Source: JALZKA01 sp963753385 (GTDB lineage Bacteria; Actinomycetota; Thermoleophilia; Solirubrobacterales; 70-9). From it: DNA of 64,000 nt. A program made the position numbers and the translations under genes. The notes under the pieces were generated by a model, which saw only the letters and a list, made by a program, of their open reading frames with translations, did no database searches and had not been told where the DNA came from. The stretch covers positions 124,001 to 188,000 of the forward strand of contig CAVWCC010000005.1 in assembly GCA_963753385.1 (NCBI GenBank), given 5' to 3'. Within the stretch, counting starts at the first letter, position 1. Every line of letters begins with the position of its first letter. Below, piece after piece: positions 17,599 through 25,516 of this stretch.

Positions 17599-18764
17599 TG
17601 GCCAACTACACGCTCAGGGTCCGCCGCCACAAGCCCGAGCCAGACGAGCGCGGCCCCGCGGGCCCGTACTGGGAGGACTTCCAGGTCGACCTCGACCCGA
17701 CGCTCTCCGTGCTCGACGGCCTGCTCCAGGCGAAGGACCGCCAGGACGGCTCACTCGGCGTGCGCTGTTCTTGCCGCGCCGCGATCTGCGGCTCGTGCGG
17801 CGTCCAGATCAATGGCCAGTCGACTCTTGCGTGCAAGACGCAGATCGGCGAGGCCCAGTCCGAGGCAAACCGGGTCACCGAGGGCCGTTATGCGGCAACC
17901 GCGAGCCGCCCCGGGGCCGACCCGATCGTGGTCGAGCCGATGGGGAACATGCCGGTGATCAAGGACCTGGTGACCGACATGGAGTCGACCCACTGGACCA
18001 AGATCCGCCGGGTCACTCCCTGGCTCCTCGACGATGAAGAGCCACCCGAGCGCGAGCGCGTCGTCGAGCACGAGGCGATGGTCGACATCACCCAGACGAT
18101 CTCCTGCATCCAGTGCGGCGCGTGCGTCTCTGCGTGCCTTTCGATGGAGGCCGACCCGGACTTCATCGGCCCCGCCGCGCTCGCCAAGGCCTACCGGTTC
18201 GTCGGCGACCCCCGCGATGTCCAGACGCGCGAGCGTCTCTATGACCTCGCACAGGACCCGCACGGCATCTACGACTGCACGCACTGCTTCTCGTGCGTCG
18301 ACGCCTGCCCGAAGGGCGTCGCGCCGATGGACCAGATCATGCGGCTGCGTCGGCTCGCGACCCACGACGAGCAGATCAACGACAAGAACAACGGCCGGAA
18401 CCACGAGGCAGCGTTCACGAGGATCATCGAGAAGAAGGGCACCCTCGACGAGTCACTGCTGCTCCAGGAGTCGCTCGCGCCGGGCATCAAGGGCAAGCTG
18501 CGACCGGCCGGCGTCAAGGCGCTCCTCGAGTCGCTCCCGACGGCGCTCCGCGGCATCCGCACCGGCAAGATGCGGTCGCTCGCGAAGCTGATGCCCGGAG
18601 TCCACCCGAAGCTTCCCGACGGCGCCCAGGACCAGGTGCAGCGAATCTACGAGCACGCCGAGGAGCACCGGACCCAGCTCAACCTCTACATCACCGGCCA
18701 CGACGACGAGGCGCCAGCCGAGGCGATCGAGCCTGAGCCCGACGAGACGAGGAGCCTCTCATGA
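17598..18764 (+). CDS. sdhB: succinate dehydrogenase iron-sulphur subunit with C-terminal extension
   Basis: A 388-aa iron-sulphur subunit. 2Fe-2S ligands are in CSCRAAICGSCGVQ with a later Cys. CIQCGACVSACLSME and CTHCFSCVDACPKG ligate the other clusters. Ordinary SdhB proteins are about 235-260 aa; here about 130 residues follow the cluster domain, beginning NHEAAFTRIIEKKGTLDES and ending in an acidic tail. A comparable extension occurs in the E-type/MfrB family, where the partner is a CCG-domain protein instead of a cytochrome b. It overlaps the upstream and downstream genes by 1 and 4 nt, so the three subunits are probably made together. Confidence 0.93.
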   Translation: MANYTLRVRRHKPEPDERGPAGPYWEDFQVDLDPTLSVLDGLLQAKDRQDGSLGVRCSCRAAICGSCGVQINGQSTLACKTQIGEAQSEANRVTEGRYAATASRPGADPIVVEPMGNMPVIKDLVTDMESTHWTKIRRVTPWLLDDEEPPERERVVEHEAMVDITQTISCIQCGACVSACLSMEADPDFIGPAALAKAYRFVGDPRDVQTRERLYDLAQDPHGIYDCTHCFSCVDACPKGVAPMDQIMRLRRLATHDEQINDKNNGRNHEAAFTRIIEKKGTLDESLLLQESLAPGIKGKLRPAGVKALLESLPTALRGIRTGKMRSLAKLMPGVHPKLPDGAQDQVQRIYEHAEEHRTQLNLYITGHDDEAPAEAIEPEPDETRSLS

Positions 18765-19657
18765 AGCTTGCTTACTGGCCCGGCTGCGTCTCGCGCGGCT
18801 TCACGACCGAGCTCCACGGGTCGATGGCGCTCGTCGCCGATGCTCTCGACGTCGAGCTCGTGACGCTCGACCGCGCCAACTGCTGCGGCGCCGGCGTCAT
18901 CGCCGAGCACAACCAGGAGTTGGCCGACACGCTGAACGCGCGGACCTTCGCGCTGGCCCAGCAGACCGGCCTGGCGATGATGAACATCTGCTCGACCTGC
19001 CAGGGCGCGCAGTCGGAGTGCCAGGAGCGGCTCGACGCGAACGCCGCGTACCGCAACCACATCAACGGGGCGCTCGCGGGCGAGGGCCTCGAGTACGTGG
19101 CCGGCAGGGACGGCTTCACCAACAAGAACTTCCTCTGGCTCCTGGTCGAGGACATCGGCCTCGAGACGCTGCGCTCGAAGGTCAAGCGGCCGCTCGCCGG
19201 CCTGCGAGTCGGCCCGTTCTACGGCTGCTACGTCCTGCGCCCGAAGCACCGGCTCGGCTACGACGACCATCCCGAGCGCGACCTCTACCTGGAGCAGGTG
19301 ATCGACGCGGTCGGCGGCGAGGTCGTCGATTACGACGGCTCGCGCAAGTGCTGCGGCTTCCCGGTGATCACGATGAACCGCGAAACCTCGCTGACCCAGG
19401 CGGGCACCCACGTCGGGGACGCGATCGACTCCGGGGCCGACTGCCTCGTGACGCCGTGCCCGCTCTGCCACCTGAACCTCGACCTCCAGCAGCCGGAGGC
19501 GGCGAAGATGGTGGGCCGTGACCTCGGGCTCGCGGTCCTCCACCTGCCCCAGCTGATCGGGCTGGCGCTCGGTTTCGAGCCGAAGCAGCTCGGGATGAAC
19601 CGGCACATCGCCTCGACGGCTGCCGTCTCCGACCGGCTCTCCGGCGCTACTGTGTAG
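18761..19657 (+). CDS. sdhE: CCG-domain quinone-reactive subunit of E-type succinate dehydrogenase
   Basis: A 298-aa protein with two CCG (heterodisulphide reductase subunit B-like) domains. Domain 1 has PGCVSRGF, ANCCGAGV and ICSTC; domain 2 has YGCYVLRP, RKCCGFPV and CPLCHLN. Each set provides ligands for an unusual iron-sulphur cluster. There is no convincing transmembrane helix; in E-type complexes this subunit attaches the catalytic head to the membrane peripherally and is thought to contact quinone. The name sdhE here means this CCG subunit, not the FAD assembly factor. ATG 18761 overlaps the sdhB stop by 4 nt. No haem-binding cytochrome b gene is in the operon. Confidence 0.92.
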   Translation: MKLAYWPGCVSRGFTTELHGSMALVADALDVELVTLDRANCCGAGVIAEHNQELADTLNARTFALAQQTGLAMMNICSTCQGAQSECQERLDANAAYRNHINGALAGEGLEYVAGRDGFTNKNFLWLLVEDIGLETLRSKVKRPLAGLRVGPFYGCYVLRPKHRLGYDDHPERDLYLEQVIDAVGGEVVDYDGSRKCCGFPVITMNRETSLTQAGTHVGDAIDSGADCLVTPCPLCHLNLDLQQPEAAKMVGRDLGLAVLHLPQLIGLALGFEPKQLGMNRHIASTAAVSDRLSGATV

Positions 19658-19659
19658 CG

Positions 19660-20079
19660 ATGATCACGACGGTCGCGGTGGGGACGGACGGCTCGGAGAC
19701 CGCAGCCGAGGCGCTGGAGATGGCGGCCGAGATGGCGCGGCGCTTCGACGCGAAGATCGTGCTCCTGAGCGCGTTCGACAGCTCCCGGGCCTCGCGGAGC
19801 CCGACCGATCCCGAGGGCGAGTGGTCCTACAGCCCCGCGAGCCGGCTGCAGGAGATCCTCGGCCGGGCCGAGGAGGACCTGCGCAAGGAGGGTCTCGACG
19901 CCAGCGTCCGGATCGAGGACGGCGATCCGGGCGACGTCCTGGTCCGCCTGGCGGACGAGGTCGGCGCGGACGTGCTGGTGGTCGGCAACAAGGGAATGGA
20001 GCGGCGGGTCCTGGGGAGCGTGCCGAACACGGTCACCCACAAGGCCGACTGCTCGGTCCTGGTCGTCAAGACCACCTGA
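19660..20079 (+). CDS. universal stress protein family protein
   Basis: A 139-aa single-domain UspA-fold protein: strand ITTVAVGTDGSETA at the N-terminus, the central ADVLVVGNKG, and the C-terminal LGSVPNTVTHKADCSVLVVK. The nucleotide-binding signature G-x2-G-x9-G-(S/T) is recognisable but the spacer is only six residues (GNKG, then LGSV), so ATP binding is likely but not certain. It starts 2 nt after sdhE and is probably co-transcribed with the SdhABE operon. A strong hairpin follows. Confidence 0.9.
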   Translation: MITTVAVGTDGSETAAEALEMAAEMARRFDAKIVLLSAFDSSRASRSPTDPEGEWSYSPASRLQEILGRAEEDLRKEGLDASVRIEDGDPGDVLVRLADEVGADVLVVGNKGMERRVLGSVPNTVTHKADCSVLVVKTT

Positions 20080-20092
20080 CAGGGAACGACAA

Positions 20093-20123
20093 CGGGCCGC
20101 CCGGGTCAAAGCCGGACGGCCCG
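20093..20123. terminator. GC-rich hairpin terminator, convergent genes
   Basis: CGGGCCG-C-CCGG at 20093-20104 pairs with CCGG-A-CGGCCCG at 20112-20123: a 12-position stem with one C/A mismatch and a 7-nt loop GTCAAAG. It lies 13 nt after the universal stress protein stop and 21 nt beyond the end of the convergent repeat-protein gene. It can therefore end transcripts from both sides. There is no U-tract, as is common in high-GC actinobacteria. Confidence 0.65.
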
Positions 20124-20144
20124 CTGGTCACGCGTCAGGTCTGG

Positions 20145-20759
20145 TCAGGACGTGACGGATGCGCCGGTGCCGGTGGTCGTGCCGCCGGTGTCTTCGCCGC
20201 CGTCCGAGGTGTCGCCCTTGTCCGTGGCGCCACCCTCCGAGCTGTGGGCGTTCGTCACCGAGGCCCCGGTGCCTGAGGTCGTCCCGCGGGTGTCGTCGCC
20301 GCCACCCGAGGTGTCGCCCTTGTCGGTCTTGCCGCCCTCACCGGTGCCGGTGTTGGTCGCGGAATCGCCGGTGCCCGAGGTCGTCCCGCGCGTGTCGGCG
20401 CTGTGGCTCGTGTCCTCGCCACCCTTGTCCGTGGAGCCGCCTGGGCCGCTGTTCCCGTGGGTGCCGGTGTCATCGCCACCGCTGCCGGGGCCGCTGTTGT
20501 CGCCCTCGTCGTCGCCTTCACCTTCGTCGCCTCCCGGCCCCTCGTCCTTCGCGACCACCGCGCTGGCGTCGGCCAGCTGCGGCGATGCGAGCAGGAGCGG
20601 GACGACCGCCAACAGCATCAATGCCATCAAGATCGCCAGCGCCCGCATTCCTGCGGAGCGTTGGCTCTCCGTCTCCCCCTGCTCAGCGAGCAGCAGGTAG
20701 CCCCTGGCCGCTCTCGGTACGTCTCGCTTCACGAGATCCTCCTCACGAATTGGTTCCAT
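20145..20759 (-). CDS. single-pass membrane protein with Gly/Thr/Asp-rich repeat tail
   Basis: A 204-aa protein of unknown family. About 37 charged cytoplasmic residues (MEPIREEDLVKRDVPRAARG...) precede one transmembrane helix (ALAILMALMLLAVVPLLLAS). A low-complexity exterior tail of about 130 residues follows. Three imperfect repeats of about 30-35 residues share the plan GG-x-TDKG...DT-x-GTT-x-GTG-x-S-x-T; the tail starts with an acidic block GGDEGEGDDEGD. The ATG at 20759 has GAGAGG just upstream; an open frame to 20804 adds nothing recognisable. It lies 67 nt downstream of a Ser/Thr kinase on the same strand, so it may be its transcriptional partner. The N-terminal tail lacks an obvious Ser/Thr cluster. 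Confidence 0.6.
   Translation of the reverse strand: MEPIREEDLVKRDVPRAARGYLLLAEQGETESQRSAGMRALAILMALMLLAVVPLLLASPQLADASAVVAKDEGPGGDEGEGDDEGDNSGPGSGGDDTGTHGNSGPGGSTDKGGEDTSHSADTRGTTSGTGDSATNTGTGEGGKTDKGDTSGGGDDTRGTTSGTGASVTNAHSSEGGATDKGDTSDGGEDTGGTTTGTGASVTS
20148..20460 (-). repeat. coding tandem repeats, about 95-105 bp units
   Basis: Within the membrane-protein gene, at least three degenerate units are visible in the DNA. They are marked on the plus strand by the recurring GAGGTCGTCCCGCG and GAGGTGTCGCCCTTGTC. They encode the GG-x-TDKG...GTT-x-GTG repeats. Similarity at nucleotide as well as protein level suggests recent duplication. Confidence 0.65.
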
Positions 20760-20826
20760 CCTCTCTTCGGCCGCAGAGCGGCCGTCATTACCTGAAACCC
20801 ACAAGGCGGACGAAGATCACGCGCTG

Positions 20827-21720
20827 CTAGCCCGGGCGGTATCCCCGGCGGCTGAAGACGAGCCGGCTAGGCAGCTCAGCGACGATCGGCTCGAGGCGCT
20901 CCGCGACCTCGCGCGCGCTCGGGCGTCCGGCCGGATCGCGGGCGAGCATCGCCGCAATCAGCTCGGCGAGAGGTCCGTGCGCGCGGTCGCCCGGCGGGAG
21001 CGCGTCACCGCGTAGCTGGGGGAAGCGGACGTCGGGGTCCTCGCTTCGGTGCGCGCCGCGGTCCCGGGGGAACGGGCGCTCGCCCGAGATGCAGTGGTGG
21101 AGCGTCGCCCCCAGGCCCCAGACGTCGGCAGGCGGGCCGATCTGCGGCAAGCCGCCGACGCCGCACTGCTCGGGAGCCATGTACGCGTCGGTGCCGATCG
21201 GCCCGCGCGAGCGCGCCGCGCGCTCGAGGTCGCGGGCGATCGAGAGGTCGATCAGGCGCGGGGGCACGCCCATGACGATGTTGTCGGGCTTCACGTCGAG
21301 GTGAACGAAGCCTTGGCCGTGCATGTATGCGAGAGCGCCGGCGACGTGGAGCGCGAGCGGCAGCAGCTGGTCGAGCTCCAGCGGGCCGCCGCGCTTCAGC
21401 AGGCGGCGCAGCGACGGGCCCTCGAGGTGCTCGATCAGCACCTGGGGCCGTGGCCCCTCGACGACCGCGTCGAACCCCCGGATCAGGACCGGGTGTGCGA
21501 GGTGCTCGAGCACCCTCGCCTCCTCGCCGAGCTCGCGGAGGGCACGCTCGGAGTCGACCTGGTCGGGACGCAGGACCTTGGCGACGGCAAGCGAGAACAG
21601 CTCCTCGTCCCAGACGAGGAATACCTCGTAGCGATTGCCGCCGCCGATCGCCTTGACGACCGTGCGCCCGCCGATCAGCTCGTCGCCCTCTTCGAGCCCC
21701 CAGCTCGCGTAGTCGCCCAT
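20827..21720 (-). CDS. soluble serine/threonine protein kinase
   Basis: A 297-aa Hanks-type kinase domain without a transmembrane helix or sensor domain. The glycine loop is GGGNRYEVF (about 26-34). The ATP-anchoring lysine is K48 in LAVAKVLRP, with a glutamate at 66/67. The catalytic loop is HLDVKPDN (140-147), with H-L-D in place of HRD. The DFG motif reads D158-L-S, and the activation segment ends in MAPEQ. The metal aspartate and catalytic aspartate are present, so activity is expected; loss of the HRD arginine implies control that does not need activation-loop phosphorylation. Start at ATG 21720; the frame runs on to 21789 without family similarity. Divergent from a 51-aa gene. Confidence 0.88.
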   Translation of the reverse strand: MGDYASWGLEEGDELIGGRTVVKAIGGGNRYEVFLVWDEELFSLAVAKVLRPDQVDSERALRELGEEARVLEHLAHPVLIRGFDAVVEGPRPQVLIEHLEGPSLRRLLKRGGPLELDQLLPLALHVAGALAYMHGQGFVHLDVKPDNIVMGVPPRLIDLSIARDLERAARSRGPIGTDAYMAPEQCGVGGLPQIGPPADVWGLGATLHHCISGERPFPRDRGAHRSEDPDVRFPQLRGDALPPGDRAHGPLAELIAAMLARDPAGRPSAREVAERLEPIVAELPSRLVFSRRGYRPG

Positions 21721-21763
21721 CGCGCGAGGACGATAGTGAGCCGCTGCTAACCTGCCGCGGCCG

Positions 21764-21919
21764 ATGAGCGCGCTGGCGAACAATCCCAAGCCCTCGCCCG
21801 AGATCGAGCAGCTCGTCCTGTTCGGCCGGATCGACGAGGCGGTCGCCCTCTACGCCAAGCAGGCCGAGGTCGACGACGACACCGCGCGCGCGGTGATCGA
21901 AGAGCTCGCGGCCGCCTAG
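21764..21919 (+). CDS. 51-aa protein resembling the L7/L12 C-terminal helix-turn motif
   Basis: The frame from ATG 21764 encodes 51 residues: a short leader, then EIEQLVLFGRIDEAVALYAK, then a VDDDTARAVIEEL helix. This matches the pattern seen in the ribosomal protein bL12 C-terminal domain and its stand-alone small homologues (I..L...GRK-EAI-LYR..tg..L.EAK..VE). Family membership is a judgement from pattern only. It starts 43 nt from the divergent kinase ATG, and its TAG overlaps the convergent antiporter stop codon by two bases. A role beside the kinase is possible but unproven. Confidence 0.6.
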   Translation: MSALANNPKPSPEIEQLVLFGRIDEAVALYAKQAEVDDDTARAVIEELAAA

Positions 21920-23146
21920 GTCCGGCCCGGTACCTCGTCCGAGAGATCGGCGTCGTCGGCCACCCCGACGTGCCGCTCGATCCATCGCGCGCCGACCGTG
22001 TCCGTGAGGCCGTGGGCGACGATCGAGCAGAGGATCACGTAGGCCGCGATCTTGAAGATCAGCGGAGTCGTGCTCGACCGCGGATTCGAGCACGATCAGC
22101 GCGAACAGCATCGAGGCAACGCCCTTCGGCCCGAACCAGGCCATGAACGCCCGCTCGGGGCGCTTGAAGTCGGTCCCGACGAGCGACAGGAGAAGCGCGA
22201 CCGGCCGCGCGACCAGGAGGGCGAGCAGGATGAAGGCGATCAGCGCCGGGATCGAGCCGTCATAGCCGATGGCGACGATCAGCGCGCCGAACACGAAGAA
22301 CGTCATCACCTGGAAGATCGAGCTCACGTTCTCGGCGAAGTCGTGGAAGCGATCCGGGATCTCGTGCTCGGTGGCGCCGAGCGCGATTCCGGCGACGAAT
22401 GCGGCGATCAGGCCGTTCCCGAACGTGACCTCGGCAAGGCCGTAGGCCGCGATGCCGAGCCCGACCGCGTAGATCCCCTCGTAGCGGCCGGTGATCCCGC
22501 CTGCCGGCGCCGCCCGGTGGATCCGCCCGCCGAGGATCCCGATGGCGACGCCCAGCACCGCCCCGAACGCGGCCTCGCCGAGCAGCTTGACCCCCTCGCT
22601 GCCCGCGTCGCCGCCGGGTGTGGCCAGCACGAGGAAGAACAGCACGAACGGCAGTGCGAGCCCGTCGTTCAGCCCGGATTCGAGGTTGAGCGTGTGGCGC
22701 ACGCGGCTCGGCACCCGCTGCGCGGTCACCACCGCCGAGGTCACGACCGGGTCGGTCGGCGTGAGCACGGCGGCGAGCAGGAACGCCTCGGCCCAGCTCA
22801 GCTCGCCGAACAAGGCCGCGGCGATCAGGGCGAGGATCGCGAGCGTCAGGGGCATCGCGAAGACGATCGCCCGGGCCGGCGGCCCCCAGTGCATCGCGAG
22901 CAGCTCGCGCTCGACGATCAGGCCGTCGGCGAACAGGGTCAGGATCAGCGCCAGCTCGACGAGGTGGAGCAGGTCGGGGTCGTCGGGATCGACCTCGACC
23001 ACATCGGTGACACCGAGGATCACTCCGAGGGCGACCGAGAGAACCGAGACCGAGAGCACGGTCCCCTTCATCACGCCCGAGAGCGCCGCGGCGACGGCCA
23101 GCAGCAGGCCCAGGATCAGCAGCGACTCGGCGAACCCGAAGTCCAC
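21916..23146 (-). pseudogene. Na+/H+ antiporter (CPA1/NhaP family), one frameshift near the C-terminus
   Basis: A polytopic antiporter of about 409 aa if the frame is restored. It has about 12 hydrophobic segments, the family motif TPTDPVVTSAVV, and NLESGLNDGLALP with the ion-binding Asn-Asp pair of CPA1 exchangers. GPKGVASMLFALIVLES marks the conserved late helix. At about 22055-22062 the reading frame loses homology; shifting by one base gives IFKIAAYVILCSIVAHGLTD, the expected last helix, then a short hydrophilic tail ending at TAG 21916. The uninterrupted frame instead runs antisense through the kinase gene and is meaningless. One extra base (natural or error) explains it. Confidence 0.82.
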
Positions 23147-23179
23147 GGCAACAGGCTATGCGCGGGCGCCGGCGGGCGG

Positions 23180-24223
23180 CTACGCGAAGGCGCCGGCCGG
23201 CTCGGGAACGCGCACCAGGTCGTCCTGCACGAGCAGCTCTGCCACCTGGACGGCGTTGGTCGCGGCGCCCTTGCGCAGGTTGTTGCCGACCACCCACAGG
23301 TTCAGGCAGCGCTCGTGCGAGGGGTCGCGCCGGATCCGGCCGACGAAGACCTCGTCGCGCCCGGCGGCGTCGGTGGCGGTGGGGTAGATGCCGTCTCCGG
23401 GCGAGTCCATCACGACGACGCCGGGGGCGCCGGCGAGCAGCTCGCGGCACTCCACGGGCGAGAGGTCGCGCGCGGTCTGCACGTTGACCGACTCGGAGTG
23501 CCCGGTGTGCACCGGGACCCGGGCGCAGGTGGCCGAGATCCGCAGCTCGCCCTCGGAGACGCCGAAGATCTTGCGCGTCTCGGCCATCACCTTGCGCTCC
23601 TCGGTCGTGTAGTCGTCGCCGTCCTTGAAGGTCTCGACCTGGGGCAGGACGTTGAAGGCGACCGGATGGGGATAGACCTTCGCTTCCGGCGTCTCGCCCG
23701 CGAGCACGGCGCGCGACTGTGAAAGCAGCTCGTCGATCGCCTTCTGCCCGGTGCCCGAGACGGCTTGGTAGGTCGAGACCACGAGCCGCTCGATGCCCAC
23801 CTCGCGCTGGATCGGCGCCAGCGCGACAACCATCTCCATCGTCGTGCAGTTCGGGTTGGCGATCAGCCCTCGGTGATCGCGGGCCGCCTCCGGGTTGACC
23901 TCGGCGACGACCAGCGGCACGTCGTCGTGCATGCGCCAGAAGCTCGTGTTGTCAACGACCACCGCGCCGGCGTCGATGATCCGCGGCGCCCACTCGGAGC
24001 TGACCGCCCCACCGGCCGAGGAGAGCACCAGGTCGAGCCCCTGGATCGACTCGTCCGAGAGCGCGCGCACCTCGAGCTCGCCGCCGGCGAACGCGACCCG
24101 CTTGCCGGCCGAGCGCTCGGACGCGAGCGCGACGACCTCGCTCGCCGGGAACTCGCGTTCGGCCAACACCTGGAGGATCGTCGAGCCGACGGCGCCGGTG
24201 GCGCCGAGAACGCCGACTCTCAC
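23180..24223 (-). CDS. asd: aspartate-semialdehyde dehydrogenase
   Basis: A 347-aa enzyme reducing aspartyl phosphate to aspartate semialdehyde with NADPH, the second step of the lysine, threonine, methionine and diaminopimelate pathway. NADP loop GATGAVG is at 7-13, catalytic Cys126 in IANPNCTTMEM, and the second-domain histidine in ARVPVHTGHSESV. The GTG at 24223 is chosen because it gives the family N-terminus VRVGVLGATG and overlaps the lysC stop in GTGA; the longer open frame upstream lies inside lysC. It is translationally coupled to lysC. Confidence 0.96.
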   Translation of the reverse strand: MRVGVLGATGAVGSTILQVLAEREFPASEVVALASERSAGKRVAFAGGELEVRALSDESIQGLDLVLSSAGGAVSSEWAPRIIDAGAVVVDNTSFWRMHDDVPLVVAEVNPEAARDHRGLIANPNCTTMEMVVALAPIQREVGIERLVVSTYQAVSGTGQKAIDELLSQSRAVLAGETPEAKVYPHPVAFNVLPQVETFKDGDDYTTEERKVMAETRKIFGVSEGELRISATCARVPVHTGHSESVNVQTARDLSPVECRELLAGAPGVVVMDSPGDGIYPTATDAAGRDEVFVGRIRRDPSHERCLNLWVVGNNLRKGAATNAVQVAELLVQDDLVRVPEPAGAFA

Positions 24224-25491
24224 GATGCCACCGTCGGGCGGTGTACGCCCGTCGGGTCCTCGGGCTTGACCGCCTCGGCGCCGAGGTCGAACGCGGTGTG
24301 GAGGGCGCGGACGGCGTCCGGCACCTGGTCGGCCGCGATCACGCACGAGATCTTGATCGGCGACGTGGAGATCATCTCGATGTTGATCCCGTTCTCGCCG
24401 AGCGTCTCGAAGACCTTTGCCGCGACCCCGGGATGGCTCTTCATGCCGGCGCCGACGATCGAGACCTTGCCGATCCGGTCGTCGGCGAGCACCCGCTCGC
24501 CCACACCGAGGCCTTCGATCGCCTCGGTGGCGGTCCGCAGCTCGTCGCGGGCGACGGTGAACGAGAGGTCGGCCTTCTGGTCGCCTGAGACCGGCTCGTT
24601 CTGGATGATCATGTCGACGTTCACGTTGGCGCCGGCCAGCGTGCCGAAGATGCGCCCCGCAACGCCGGGCTCGTCTGCGACGCCCGAGACGGTCACCCGA
24701 GCCTCGCTCGAGGTGTGCGTGACGGCTGTGACCATGGGCTGTTCCATCGTGTCGTCCTCGGGAACGACGAGCGTACCGGGGGCATCCTCGAACGAGCTTC
24801 GACAATGGATCCGGACCCCGTGGTTCCGTGCGTACTCGACCGAGCGGAGCTGCAACACACCCGCCCCCGACGCCGACATCTCGAGCATCTCGTCGAACGA
24901 GACCATGGCGAGCTTCCGTGCGTCGGGACAAAGCCGGGGATCGGCCGTGAAGACCCCCGCGACGTCGGTGTAGATCTCGCAAACCGAGGCGCCGAGGTCA
25001 GCCGCAAGCGCAACGGCCGTGGTGTCCGAGCCGCCGCGTCCCAGCGTCGTGACGTCGCGGCTCTGGCCCGAAACCCCCTGGAAGCCGGCGACGAGGACGA
25101 TCCGGTCCTGGGTGAGCGCCTCGCGGATCCGGTGGGCGCGCACCTCGAGGATCCGCGCCTTGGTGTGCGAGGAGTCGGTGACGATCCCCGCCTGCGAGCC
25201 GGTCAGCGACACCGCGGCGTGGCCCATGTCGTGGATCGCCATCGCGCACAGCGCGCAGGAGATCCGCTCGCCGACGGAGAGCAGCATGTCCATCTCGCGC
25301 TCGTACGGGCGCTCCGAGATCTCGAACGCCATGTCGACCAGCTCGTCGGTCGTCTTCCCGCGCGCCGAGAGCACGGCGACGACCTGGCTTCCCTGCTCGC
25401 GCGCGGCGACGATGCGCTGCGCGGCGCGCTTCAGATCCTCGGGCCCGGCGACCGAGGTGCCGCCGAACTTCATGACCACTGTCTCCGGCAT
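24220..25491 (-). CDS. lysC: aspartate kinase
   Basis: A 423-aa kinase phosphorylating aspartate. The N-terminal kinase domain (about 1-250) has VMKFGGTSVAG with the phosphate-binding lysine K8, and TLGRGGSDTTAVALA. Two C-terminal ACT domains (from about 265 and 345) would bind lysine and/or threonine for feedback inhibition; GVADEPGVAGRIFG and SIVGAGMKSHPGVAAKVFE mark them. Length matches the actinobacterial form, in which an internal start makes a regulatory beta subunit; I cannot confirm such a start here. It forms an operon with asd. No riboswitch-like leader fits into the 25-bp gap to the divergent gene. Confidence 0.96.
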   Translation of the reverse strand: MPETVVMKFGGTSVAGPEDLKRAAQRIVAAREQGSQVVAVLSARGKTTDELVDMAFEISERPYEREMDMLLSVGERISCALCAMAIHDMGHAAVSLTGSQAGIVTDSSHTKARILEVRAHRIREALTQDRIVLVAGFQGVSGQSRDVTTLGRGGSDTTAVALAADLGASVCEIYTDVAGVFTADPRLCPDARKLAMVSFDEMLEMSASGAGVLQLRSVEYARNHGVRIHCRSSFEDAPGTLVVPEDDTMEQPMVTAVTHTSSEARVTVSGVADEPGVAGRIFGTLAGANVNVDMIIQNEPVSGDQKADLSFTVARDELRTATEAIEGLGVGERVLADDRIGKVSIVGAGMKSHPGVAAKVFETLGENGINIEMISTSPIKISCVIAADQVPDAVRALHTAFDLGAEAVKPEDPTGVHRPTVAS

Positions 25492-25516
25492 GGGTGACGG
25501 CGAGGATAATCAGGTG

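Noticed and set aside
22052..23722. 556-aa plus-strand open frame antisense to the antiporter and asd
   Set aside because: Highly charged low-complexity sequence (DQ, RE, GH runs); no ribosome site; opposite real, conserved genes.
25492..25516. Lysine riboswitch upstream of lysC
   Set aside because: Only about 25 bp separate lysC from the divergent gene and no riboswitch-like structure fits.
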